A DNA stretch of 35,646 nucleotides from Euryarchaeota archaeon RBG_19FT_COMBO_69_17 (lineage in GTDB: Archaea > Thermoplasmatota > Thermoplasmata > RBG-16-68-12): assembly GCA_001800825.1 (NCBI GenBank), contig MGWD01000066.1, positions 844 to 36,489 of the forward strand, read 5' to 3'. A program made the translations under genes and the position numbers. Shown here piece after piece: positions 23,028-30,380 of the stretch (positions within the stretch are counted from its first letter, which is position 1; every line of letters begins with the position of its first letter). Below the pieces are notes generated by a model. That model was not told where the DNA came from, ran no database searches, and saw nothing but the letters and a program-made list of their open reading frames with translations.

Positions 23028-23063
23028 TAGAGACATCCCCTTGGAGCCGGCCCGAGGCGACCC

Positions 23064-24140
23064 GTGTCGACGATGGACGTGGACTCCTTCTCGAAATCGA
23101 AGGCGATGGAGCTCCCCCGGAACGTCGTCGTCGGGCACGACGCGATCCACCAGGTCGGGGAGGTCTGCGCGAGCCTCAAGCTCGGCCGCAAAGCCCTCCT
23201 CGTCGCCGACACCACGACGATGAAGATCGCGGGGAACACGGCCGTCAAGAGCCTCGCGGACCGGAAGATCCGCGCGACGGAGTTCCTCATCCCCGACGCG
23301 ACGTGGGAGGAGGTCAAGGAAGCGGAGGCGAGCATCCGGAAGGGGGAGCTCGACTTCGCCCTCGGGGTCGGGGGCGGCCGATCGATCGACGTCGCGAAGT
23401 GCGCGTCCTTCAACGCGGGCGTCCCGTTCGTCAGCGTGCCCACGGCGGCGTCCCACGACGGCGTCGTGTCGTCCCGGGCGTCGATCACGAAGAAGGGGGA
23501 GAAGGTGAGCCTCGCGGCCCACACGCCGATCGCCGTCATCATGGACACAGGGATCATCGCCGAATCCCCGTTCCGCCTCTTGGCCGCGGGATGCGGGGAC
23601 ATCATCTCGAACCTCACCGCGGTGAAGGACTGGGCCCTCGCCCGGAACCTGCGGAACGAGTACTACTCCTCGTACGCGGCCTCGTTGAGCGAGCTCGCCG
23701 CGCGGCTCGTGATCGAGAACGCGTCGAACATCAAGCCCCGCCTCGAGGAGAGCGCGTGGTTCGTGTGCAAGGCCCTCGTGTCGTCGGGCGTCGCGATGTC
23801 GATCGCCGGCTCCTCCCGGCCGGCCTCGGGGAGCGAGCACAAGTTCTCCCACGCCCTGGACCGGGTCGCGAAGAAGCCCGGCCTCCACGGGGAGCAGTGC
23901 GGGGTCGGCACGATCATGATGATGTACCTCCACGGGGGGACCTGGCAGGAGGTCCGGGACGCCCTCCTCGCGATCGGCGCGCCGACGACCGCGCGGGCGC
24001 TCGGGGTGACGGACGAGGAGGTCGTCAAGGCGCTCGTCCATGCCCACGAGATCTACAAGGAACGCTACACGATCCTCGGGGACGAGGGCCTGACCCAGGA
24101 CGCGGCGGAGCGGCTCGCACGGATCACGAAGGTCATCTGA
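23064..24140 (+). CDS. egsA: sn-glycerol-1-phosphate dehydrogenase
   Basis: 358 residues from GTG 23064; ATG 23073 is an alternative start three codons in. It reduces dihydroxyacetone phosphate to sn-glycerol-1-phosphate, which fixes the archaeal stereochemistry of membrane lipids. Landmarks: MELPRNVVVG (N-terminus), the NAD-binding GVGGGRSIDVAK (about 100-111), VPTAASHDGVVSSRAS, and the metal ligands Asp179 (GCGDIISN), the HKFSHALD His pair (259, 263) and LHGEQCGVG. Length matches the family. Cytoplasmic. Convergent with the RIO-kinase gene (12-bp gap). Confidence 0.95.
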   Translation: MSTMDVDSFSKSKAMELPRNVVVGHDAIHQVGEVCASLKLGRKALLVADTTTMKIAGNTAVKSLADRKIRATEFLIPDATWEEVKEAEASIRKGELDFALGVGGGRSIDVAKCASFNAGVPFVSVPTAASHDGVVSSRASITKKGEKVSLAAHTPIAVIMDTGIIAESPFRLLAAGCGDIISNLTAVKDWALARNLRNEYYSSYAASLSELAARLVIENASNIKPRLEESAWFVCKALVSSGVAMSIAGSSRPASGSEHKFSHALDRVAKKPGLHGEQCGVGTIMMMYLHGGTWQEVRDALLAIGAPTTARALGVTDEEVVKALVHAHEIYKERYTILGDEGLTQDAAERLARITKVI

Positions 24141-24152
24141 GCCGCGACCCGC

Positions 24153-24905
24153 CTACGGGCCGTCGGCCGAGAGCACGCCGAACCGGTCGAGCTCGCGGAG
24201 GATCCGGGGGACGATCGTCTCCGCTTCGATCGTGAGGCCGTACCTCCGGAAGTAGCCCCCGAGGGCCCTGAGGCCGTGGCGCAGGGCGTCCGAGGCGACC
24301 GTGAGGCGCCGCCACGGGACCCCGCCGAAGCGGTCCACGCGGATCCCGTCCGAGAAGTCGATGAACCAGGCATGGCCGTCGTGCACGAGGACGTTGAACG
24401 CGCTGAGGTCCCCGTGGACCACGCCGGCGCGGGCGAGGGCCTCCACGGACCCGAGGAGCTCCTCGAGGAACGGCGCGGGCTCGTCGAGTCGGACGTCCTG
24501 GAGGCGCGGGGCCGGACCGTCCGCGTCGCCGAGATAGCGCATCGCGAGCATGTTCTCCACGCGGCGGGCCGGCGTGGGCACGCGGACGCCCGCCTTCCAG
24601 GCCTGCCGGAGGAGCTCGAACTCGTGGGCCGCGATCCACGCCATCATGTCGACCTTCGTCGGCCGGCCGCCCCGGTGGGACGTCCGGAAGAGGCGGTACA
24701 CCTTGATCGCGATCGGGGCGTCCCCGAGGCGGGCGAGGAAGACGGTCGCCTCCTTGCCTGCGCTGAGCGGGCCCACGACCTCCGTCGCGAGCCCCGCGGA
24801 CAGGATCGAGTCGACGACGGACCCGTGGGAGGGCTCCTGGGTCTCCAAGGTCCCCGCGCGGATCCGCCACCGGACGCTCGCGTCCAGGTAGGGGTCGTTC
24901 GGCAT
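24153..24905 (-). CDS. RIO-family serine protein kinase
   Basis: 250 residues. ATP-binding PLSAGKEATVFLA (46-58, the RIO1-type STGKEA loop with Ala at the second position), catalytic Lys68 (AIKVY), catalytic loop HGDLSAFNVLV (Asp166, Asn171) and metal-binding FIDFSDG (Asp183). RIO kinases act as ATPases in maturation of the small ribosomal subunit. The N-terminal 40 residues are short, without the winged helix of Rio2, so Rio1-like is favoured. The C-terminal 60 residues resemble the conserved tail with YFRRYGLTIEAE. Confidence 0.85.
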   Translation of the reverse strand: MPNDPYLDASVRWRIRAGTLETQEPSHGSVVDSILSAGLATEVVGPLSAGKEATVFLARLGDAPIAIKVYRLFRTSHRGGRPTKVDMMAWIAAHEFELLRQAWKAGVRVPTPARRVENMLAMRYLGDADGPAPRLQDVRLDEPAPFLEELLGSVEALARAGVVHGDLSAFNVLVHDGHAWFIDFSDGIRVDRFGGVPWRRLTVASDALRHGLRALGGYFRRYGLTIEAETIVPRILRELDRFGVLSADGP

Positions 24906-25088
24906 CTTCGGGACGTGTCATTCCGCATCGCGTTCACAGGGCGGGCGCACCGCGCCGGGATCGCCGAACGGGGATCAGCGGGTCCCCGGCGCGCGTCGAA
25001 GAAGGGATCGGGCCATCATCACCGGGAACCTCCTGGTCCTACGGACCCGGACGCCGATGCTCAGCCTCGGGGATAAGTGTTGGGGTCC

Positions 25089-25379
25089 TCACGGGAAGAC
25101 GACGCCTGTGATGACGGACGTGAGGAGGAGCAGGGAGCCGACGAAGAACGTGGAGCCGAGGAAGCGGAGCCGGTCGTCCCCGCGCCGGCGCGGGGACGCC
25201 ACCACGTAGCCCCAGGTGATGACGCTCACGACGATCAGGCCGCCCCCCAGCACGAGGAGGACGCCCCGGAACACGGGAGAGAACCGGTCCCCGCCCGCCG
25301 CCGCGAGCGCGAGCGAGAGCCCGCAGGCGCCGGAGACGAGGAGCGCAAAGAGGCCGAAGGGCACCGTCCAGCGACGCAT
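25089..25379 (-). CDS. Small three-helix membrane protein of unknown function
   Basis: 96 residues from ATG 25379. Three hydrophobic stretches: about 6-25 (VPFGLFALLVSGACGLSLAL), 38-60 (VLLVLGGGLIVVSVITWGYV) and 75-95 (FLGSTFFVGSLLLLTSVITG), separated by short charged loops (RRRGDDRLR). No family recognised; small membrane proteins like this are common in archaeal genomes. It is divergent from the UPF0179 gene. The preceding 183 bp (24906-25088) hold no gene I can support. Confidence 0.6.
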   Translation of the reverse strand: MRRWTVPFGLFALLVSGACGLSLALAAAGGDRFSPVFRGVLLVLGGGLIVVSVITWGYVVASPRRRGDDRLRFLGSTFFVGSLLLLTSVITGVVFP

Positions 25380-25494
25380 CCGGACACCGACCGAGGACGG
25401 ACCCGCCACGGGATAGTCTTGTCGCGGGCTTCCCGCGGCCGGCCGCGAGGAGAGGCTTAAGACGGACGAGGCCATAGGATGACGTGGTGGGCGC

Positions 25495-25929
25495 GTGGCC
25501 CAGGTCACGTTGGTCGGGGAGGGACAGGCGGCCCTGGGCCGGGAGTTCGTGTACCGCGGACCGCAGCCCCCGTGCCGGGAGTGCAAGGTCAAGGCCGCGT
25601 GCCTGAACCAGGACCTCGGGCGGCGGTACCGGATCGCCCGGGTGCGGGACGTGGCCCACCCGTGCCTGCTCAACGAGGAACGCGCCCGGGTCGTCGAGGT
25701 CGAGCTCGCCCCGCCCGATTGCAGCCTCCCGAGCCGCGCGGCCGTCGAGGGTTCCATCGTCGCGTACGAGGGCGTCGTGTGCGCGAACGGCGCGTGCCCG
25801 AACTTCCGCCTCTGCCATCCCGTCGGGATCGACGCCGGGATGAGGGTGCGGGTCGAGGCCGTCCGGGAGGAGCTCGAGTGCCCGCTCGGGTACGAGCTCC
25901 GGCGCGCCCGCGTCGCGTACGTCGGGTGA
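25495..25929 (+). CDS. UPF0179 family cysteine-rich protein
   Basis: 144 residues from GTG 25495. The pattern LVGEGQAALGREFVYRGP, then PPCRECKVKAACLNQDLGRR, is that of UPF0179. Cysteines at 27, 30, 36, 57, 76, 96, 101, 107 and 129 could hold one or two iron-sulfur clusters or zinc; four of them (27, 30, 36, 57) and (96, 101, 107, 129) form two plausible sets. The function is unknown in all members. A CTTAAG box near 25456 would give a short leader. A zinc-finger-like gene follows 10 bp downstream. Confidence 0.85.
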   Translation: MAQVTLVGEGQAALGREFVYRGPQPPCRECKVKAACLNQDLGRRYRIARVRDVAHPCLLNEERARVVEVELAPPDCSLPSRAAVEGSIVAYEGVVCANGACPNFRLCHPVGIDAGMRVRVEAVREELECPLGYELRRARVAYVG

Positions 25930-25939
25930 GGGAGGGCCC

Positions 25940-26338
25940 ATGAAGGCGTCCCTCCCGAGGCGGATGACCCTCCACGCGATCGAGGCCGCCTTCCTCACCC
26001 GCGGCTACAAGGTCGCGCGGGAGACGTTCGACCTCGTCGCGTTCCGGCCCCTGCACAACGGGAAGCGATTCCACGCCCGCCTCGAGACCCACGGGCAGGA
26101 GGCCGTGCCGAAGGGCGCGGAGCTCGACCTCCACGTGGATTTCATGCGGGAGCTGAAGGGGTACCACGGGTCCGAGGCGGAGTCCGAGGAGATCGCGCGG
26201 GAGATGGCGGACGTCCTCGGGGCCCTCGTCGCCCAGGACGCGACCCGGTCCCGGCCGAGGGTCCGGTGCCCGGAGTGCGGGAAGGAGCTCGGGCAGGAGG
26301 CGTTCCGCGCCCACCGCCGGGTCGTCCACGGACGCTAG
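25940..26338 (+). CDS. Hypothetical protein with C-terminal C2H2-like zinc finger
   Basis: 132 residues. Residues 1-85 form an unrecognised domain (MTLHAIEAAFLTRGYKVARE, FHARLETHGQEAVPKGAELD, LDLHVDFMRELKGYHGSEAE). Residues 110-130 hold Cys110-x2-Cys113-x11-His125-x4-His130 (CPECGKELGQEAFRAHRRVV), a C2H2-like zinc site. It starts 10 bp after UPF0179 on the same strand, so they are probably cotranscribed. DNA or RNA binding is a reasonable guess from the finger alone; the N-terminal domain is the informative part for family searches. Confidence 0.72.
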   Translation: MKASLPRRMTLHAIEAAFLTRGYKVARETFDLVAFRPLHNGKRFHARLETHGQEAVPKGAELDLHVDFMRELKGYHGSEAESEEIAREMADVLGALVAQDATRSRPRVRCPECGKELGQEAFRAHRRVVHGR

Positions 26339-26354
26339 CCCGGGCCGGCGTCGA

Positions 26355-26798
26355 TCAGGCGAGGTCCTTCGAGTAGATGACCCGGCCCGCGGTCCGGAAG
26401 CCGAGGGACCGCCAGAACGCCGCCGCGGCCTCGTTCTTCGGGAACACCTCGAGGTCCACGCGGTCGATCCGCATCGCCTTCGCCTCGTCGAGGAGCTTCG
26501 CCGCGAGGGCCTTGCCCACGCCCTTCCGCCGGACGCTCGGGTCCACGTAGAAGTCCTGGATCACGAGCATGCGGCCGAGCTCCGCGGACGGCTGGTAGAT
26601 CGCGAGGGCGACCCCGACGAGGGTCCGCTTCTCCCGGGCGACGAGGAGCACGCCGGGGAAGCGGTTCCGCATCTGCTGCTCGACGGCCCATGTGATCCGC
26701 TCGGGTTTCGGCTTCACGCCCTCCGAGGTGTGGTACGCGGCGATGAGCCGCTCGACGTCCGCGCGGTCCGGGCGCGACGCGCGCTCGATGAGGGCCAT
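26355..26798 (-). CDS. GNAT family N-acetyltransferase
   Basis: 147 residues. Typical GNAT order: IERASRPDRADVERLIAAYH, a central VLLVAREKRTLVGVALAIYQ, then IQDFYVDPSVRRKGVGKALA (the acetyl-CoA binding loop RRKGVG) and NEAAAAFWRSLGFRTAGRVI. Length is standard. Acceptor unknown, possibly a protein N-terminus or small amine. A TATA-like CTTATG (minus strand, near 26826-26831) precedes the start by about 28-30 nt. It is convergent with the zinc-finger gene and lies 51 bp after the end of moeA. Confidence 0.85.
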   Translation of the reverse strand: MALIERASRPDRADVERLIAAYHTSEGVKPKPERITWAVEQQMRNRFPGVLLVAREKRTLVGVALAIYQPSAELGRMLVIQDFYVDPSVRRKGVGKALAAKLLDEAKAMRIDRVDLEVFPKNEAAAAFWRSLGFRTAGRVIYSKDLA

Positions 26799-26849
26799 GG
26801 GGACGTCGGGAGCCGGGCGTGCGGCATAAGCCTTGCGTCCCCGGGTTCG

Positions 26850-28118
26850 TCAGAAGAGCACGACGCGGACGACCTCGCCCTTCTCGATCAGGTCGACGTT
26901 CGCGGGGATCTCGATGTACCCGTCCGCATGGGCCATCGACGTGATCGCCCCGCTCTCCTTGTACGCCGGGACGGCGAGGCCGTCTGCGAGGCGGACCGTG
27001 TGGAACTCCACGCGGCCGATCGCGCTCACGAGCCGCTTCGCCATGCGCGCCTCGACGGAACGGCCCGCGGCGGGCGGCAGGCGGGCCATCCGCCGGAGCA
27101 TGGGGGCGAGGAGGAGGTAGCAGTTGCTCAGACACGACGTCGGGTAGCCGGGCATCCCGAGGACCGGTGTGCCGGAGACGCGGCCGAGGACCGTCGGCTT
27201 CCCGGGCTTCACGGCGATCCCGTGGAAGAGGACCTCCCCGAGGGCCGCGAGGGCGTCGAGGATCATGTCCTTCTCCCCGACGCTCGAGCCTCCGGAGAAG
27301 AGGACGAGGTCCGCGTCGCGGGCCTTGCCGATCGCCGCCTTGAGATCTTCGAGCCGGTCCGGGACGCAGCCCTGGAGCCAGGCGTCCCCGCCGTTCTCCC
27401 GGACGAGGGACGCCATCGTGAACGCGTTGATGTCGTACACCTGGCCCGGGCGGATGGGGCCGCCGGGCTCGACGACCTCGTCCCCCGTCGTGAAGATGGA
27501 GACCCGCGGCCTCGCGTACACGCGCACGCGGTCCCGCCCGATCGCGGCGAGGGCCCCGAGCTTCGCGGGCGTGAGGGCCTCGCCCCTCGCCACGACGTCG
27601 GACCCCCGGGGGATGTCCTCCGCCCTCAGGCTCACGTTCTCCCCGGGGTGGACGGGCGTGTACACCTTGACCTCGTCCCCCTCCCGCTCCGTGTCCTCGA
27701 CCATGACGACGGCGTCGGCCCCGGACGGCATCGTGGCCCCCGTGGCGACCTCCGTGCAGCGGCCCGCGGTCACCCGCTTCCTCGGCACGCCGTCCGCGTA
27801 GACGGTCTCCGTCCGCCGCAAGGTGACTGGCTTGAACTTTCCCGTGCGGAACGTGTCCCGGGCGAGGACCGCGTAGCCGTCCATCGCCGCGCGATCCACG
27901 AGGGGCACGTCGATCGGCGAGCGGACGTCCTCCGCGGCCACGCGCCGGAGGGCGTCGAGGAGGGGGACCTCCTCCGTCCGGTCCACGGGCCGGGCCGCGT
28001 CCATCGCGAGGGCGAGGGCGTCGTCGAAGGACAGGAGGGCCTTCAGGGGGCGCATCCCCCGCCCCTGGGGCTCGCGGTCGTCGTGGTCGTGGTGGGCCCG
28101 GCCCCGGGGGCGCGTCAT
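26850..28118 (-). CDS. moeA: Molybdopterin molybdenumtransferase MoeA
   Basis: 422 residues. It inserts Mo (or W) into molybdopterin-AMP in cofactor synthesis. N-terminal His-rich tail (HHDHDDREPQG), unusual and possibly metal-binding, then SPIDVPLVDRAAMDGYAVLA, EVATGATMPSGADAVVMVED, IFTTGDEV, VLFSGGSSVGEKDMI, VKPGKPTVLG and GMPGYPTSCLSN, all MoeA landmarks (the last usually reads GLPGNPVS). A C-terminal domain IV is present. ATG 28118 overlaps the moaB stop by 4 bp; ATG 28055 would drop the His tail. Confidence 0.93.
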   Translation of the reverse strand: MTRPRGRAHHDHDDREPQGRGMRPLKALLSFDDALALAMDAARPVDRTEEVPLLDALRRVAAEDVRSPIDVPLVDRAAMDGYAVLARDTFRTGKFKPVTLRRTETVYADGVPRKRVTAGRCTEVATGATMPSGADAVVMVEDTEREGDEVKVYTPVHPGENVSLRAEDIPRGSDVVARGEALTPAKLGALAAIGRDRVRVYARPRVSIFTTGDEVVEPGGPIRPGQVYDINAFTMASLVRENGGDAWLQGCVPDRLEDLKAAIGKARDADLVLFSGGSSVGEKDMILDALAALGEVLFHGIAVKPGKPTVLGRVSGTPVLGMPGYPTSCLSNCYLLLAPMLRRMARLPPAAGRSVEARMAKRLVSAIGRVEFHTVRLADGLAVPAYKESGAITSMAHADGYIEIPANVDLIEKGEVVRVVLF

Positions 28119-28615
28119 CGCTTCATCACCCCGACGATATGGCCGAGCTCGGGGAGGATGAGCTTCTCCGCCGCGAGGCGGCAGGCGTCCGGGGAGCCGG
28201 GGAGGCAGAAGAGGATCCGGCCGTGGTAGACGCCCGCGAGGGCGCCGGAGAGCATCGCGGCGCCCCCGATCTCCGCGTAGGAGAGGGCGCGGAAGATCTC
28301 CCCGAACCCGGGGAGGGTCCGCTCGAGGGTCGGCGCGAGGGTCGGGATCGTGACGTCCCGGGGGGAGAGCCCCGTGCCCCCGTTCGTGAGGATCGCCTCG
28401 CACGTCCACGACGCCTGCTCGACGGCGTCCGCGATCGCCTTGGGCTCGTCCCTCACGACGACGTAGAACAGGACCGAGTGGCCCGCCTTCTGGAGGAGGT
28501 CCTTGAGGACCTGGCCCGACTCGTCCGTCTCCGGGGTGCGGCTGTCCGAGATCGTGACGACGCCGACCTTCACGGAGGCGGGCGCGTGGGCCTTGTGGTC
28601 TTGGTGGACGGGCAT
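28115..28615 (-). CDS. moaB: Molybdenum cofactor biosynthesis protein MoaB
   Basis: 166 residues from ATG 28615. MoaB/MogA fold: VKVGVVTISDSRTPETDESG (about 15-34), LTNGGTGLSPRDVTI (about 77-91, the TGGTG loop with Asn before it), and ILFCLPGSPDACRLA. It activates molybdopterin by adenylation before MoeA acts. A TATA-like CCTTTTGTCC (minus strand, about 28636-28645) lies 26 nt upstream, so a longer start at 28672 is not favoured. Together with moeA it forms an operon, and a 22-bp palindrome lies 47-68 bp upstream. Confidence 0.9.
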   Translation of the reverse strand: MPVHQDHKAHAPASVKVGVVTISDSRTPETDESGQVLKDLLQKAGHSVLFYVVVRDEPKAIADAVEQASWTCEAILTNGGTGLSPRDVTIPTLAPTLERTLPGFGEIFRALSYAEIGGAAMLSGALAGVYHGRILFCLPGSPDACRLAAEKLILPELGHIVGVMKR

Positions 28616-28661
28616 GGGCAGGAGGGGAAGACCATCCAAGGACAAAAGGCTCGCCCCGCAA

Positions 28662-28683
28662 GTTAACCTCATTCAAGGTTGAC
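28662..28683. promoter_or_regulatory. 22-bp imperfect palindrome upstream of moaB-moeA, copy 2
   Basis: GTTAACCT, then CATTCA, then AGGTTGAC. It has the same length and arrangement as the element at 5774-5795, differing at only a few positions. It lies about 17 bp upstream of the predicted moaB TATA-like box, where an activator or BRE-blocking repressor could bind. Confidence 0.5.
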
Positions 28684-28888
28684 GAGCATTCCTTCCTGAC
28701 ATTGCGGAATAACCAGTTGTAGAGACATCTTGTGGGCGCCCATGCAGTGCCCGCCTAGGGGGCTGAGCATCGAGCGCGCCGATCCCATATGGGTCGCGGA
28801 ATCACCCTGGACACCGCATCATGGACCTGCATGTCCGGTCATGCTTCGTGAGCGTTCCCCACTCCCGGCTTAAGGTTTCGGCCTTCCG

Positions 28889-29626
28889 TCAAAGCTGCCG
28901 GGTTCGGGATTTTCGAACCCGCAACAAGCTTCCCCGACTCTGCCCCCATTTTCTGACCATCTCGTGTGGCCACCCGAGCTGCCGGGCGATTCCTCCCAGT
29001 CCGGAGTCCTCTTTCGCGAAGCCCAACGGATCGTCCCAACGCTTTTCGACGAATTCGAAGGGTATGTGGAAGGGGCATCGCTCTCGCCAGTCCCAGCCAA
29101 TGAACAAGGGGCCCAGAGCATCCGCATAGAATGCGGTCGCTACGACAACGCCCCTGCTTTCGCCCCCACCCGAGAGCCACGAGGAGACATTGTATAGCGT
29201 AGGGCGTTTGTCGCCGAGTCGCACGACGGATTCATTGAGCCGTGACTCAGCGGGTCTCATGGCCCGATCATACCGCTCTTCTCCGCCGAGTTCCAGCCAG
29301 TCCAGGTAGTGCGTGTGGCCGAATACGATTCCGACATCCTTCGGGGTCCCCTTGCTTTGACGGACCTTGGCCCACCACTTGTCGAAGCCCTTCAGGGCCA
29401 AGTCCCGGTTGTATCGAAGTCCGCCGACCAGACGCCATGACCGCCAGCCAATGCGCATGTATAGCCGAGGGAGCCAGAACAGCGGCAGTCCCGCGATCAG
29501 AAACCAGTCAACGGGCAAGGACGGATAGAAGAAATACGCGAGCAGGGTCGAAACCCACAACGCGGCGAACACCCACGCATAGTCCCCCAGGGCCGCGCCC
29601 GCTTGTCGTACCGGCGCGAGCAGGGG
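28889..29626 (-). pseudogene. 5'-truncated metallophosphoesterase-like gene
   Basis: The frame is open from 29626 down to 28889 (up to 245 residues; first usable GTG at 29572). It starts with two hydrophobic segments (WVFAALWVSTLLAYFFYP, FLIAGLPLFWLPRLYM) and later has VGIVFGHTHYLDWLELGG, the last metal-binding motif of calcineurin-like phosphoesterases, and PTLYNVSSWLSGGG. The earlier motifs (DxH, GDxxD, GNHD) that should come before are absent, and a stop at 29627-29629 ends the frame upstream. So only the C-terminal half remains, next to an unrelated gene. It could still be expressed but cannot be a working phosphoesterase. Confidence 0.65.
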
Positions 29627-29647
29627 TCAGAACTTTCCAATTCGGGC

Positions 29648-29944
29648 GTGCCCATAAAAGGCCGGATCGCGGTTATCGGGGAGGACATGGGTCGAGTCAA
29701 GCCGTTCGCGAAACGCTATGGCTATGAATACTTCGAGACGAAGTCGTCTCCATCGCAGTGGATGCGTGAGAATCGTGCTTGGATTAGAGCACGAATGGAT
29801 GAGGGCTACACGATTGTGGACTTGGGTCCTGCCCCTGGTCGCGCTAACTATCCCTACATCACGAGCGATTTCTACCGGATGGAACTGGGGCAAATCCTCG
29901 GACGGAGTGACCAGGGATGGCTGCCCATTTGGGGTGAGTTCTAA
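29648..29944 (+). CDS. Orphan polymorphic-toxin-type C-terminal domain
   Basis: 98 residues from GTG 29648 (start uncertain; TTG 29603 or ATG 29687 possible). The sequence IAVIGEDMGRVKPFAKRYGY, NRAWIRARMDEGYTIVDLGP, APGRANYPYITSDFYRMELG resembles domains found at the extreme C-termini of Rhs/PT-type polymorphic toxins, where they follow a long delivery region. Here it stands alone, with no delivery modules. Such toxins are usually nucleases or nucleotide-modifying enzymes; no activity can be assigned. Its stop and the next gene's ATG share one base (TAATG), a coupling typical of toxin-immunity pairs. The assignment is from memory of the motif. Confidence 0.6.
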   Translation: MPIKGRIAVIGEDMGRVKPFAKRYGYEYFETKSSPSQWMRENRAWIRARMDEGYTIVDLGPAPGRANYPYITSDFYRMELGQILGRSDQGWLPIWGEF

Positions 29945-30342
29945 TGCCGCCGCGCTTCCAGTCGTATCGTCAGTGGGCGGAGGAAGTCGCTCCCCAGCTC
30001 CATGCCGCACTTTCGGGCGAACGCGAGATCTCCCCGCAGCTGCCGCGGACAGAAGCTTGGTTGGCCTTGTGCCTTTTCTTCGGAGATTCACCGCTCCCGC
30101 TGAGGGACGTAATTCAGATGGCTGACGGGATTGAACACGCCGTTCCCAATCCCGAGGAGATTGCCTGGGGATTCCTGCGGCTCAGGACGAGAGGGTGGCT
30201 TGTCGAGCAAGAAGACCGGTATGGGCTGACGCGTGAAGGGCGGCGAGTGATCGAATCCGTCGTGGGGGAGGGCACGGTCCTAGATCGCATGGAGCGGCTG
30301 GAAGTGTGGACCTTGGCCCATCCCCCTCCAAGCGATGAATGA
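29944..30342 (+). CDS. Candidate immunity/antitoxin partner, winged-helix-like
   Basis: 132 residues. The N-terminal half is helical (FQSYRQWAEEVAPQLHAALS); the centre and C-terminus (EEIAWGFLRLRTRGWLVEQE, DRYGLTREGRRVIESVVG) have the look of a winged helix, with a beta hairpin after the recognition helix. No family named. It overlaps the toxin-like gene by one base, so the two are cotranslated. Acting as an immunity protein or antitoxin is an inference from position. A DDE transposase gene lies 38 bp downstream on the other strand. Confidence 0.6.
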   Translation: MPPRFQSYRQWAEEVAPQLHAALSGEREISPQLPRTEAWLALCLFFGDSPLPLRDVIQMADGIEHAVPNPEEIAWGFLRLRTRGWLVEQEDRYGLTREGRRVIESVVGEGTVLDRMERLEVWTLAHPPPSDE

Positions 30343-30380
30343 TGGGGGGTCGAAGTCCCACGGGAGGCACTAAGGGCTTG

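Noticed and set aside
21033-23030. 665-codon plus-strand frame opposite the TPR gene
   Set aside because: Mirror of the TPR repeats, giving a repetitive Leu/Val/Arg-rich sequence with no family match.
23026-28727. Shared 11-mer GTAGAGACATC near 23026 and 28717
   Set aside because: No palindromic structure, different position relative to genes, and short enough to be chance.
28895-28925. tRNA T-arm-like sequence (minus strand GGGTTCGAAAATCCC)
   Set aside because: The stem has only four pairs with a nine-base loop, and no acceptor, D or anticodon arms are found nearby. It is within the coding end of the phosphoesterase fragment.
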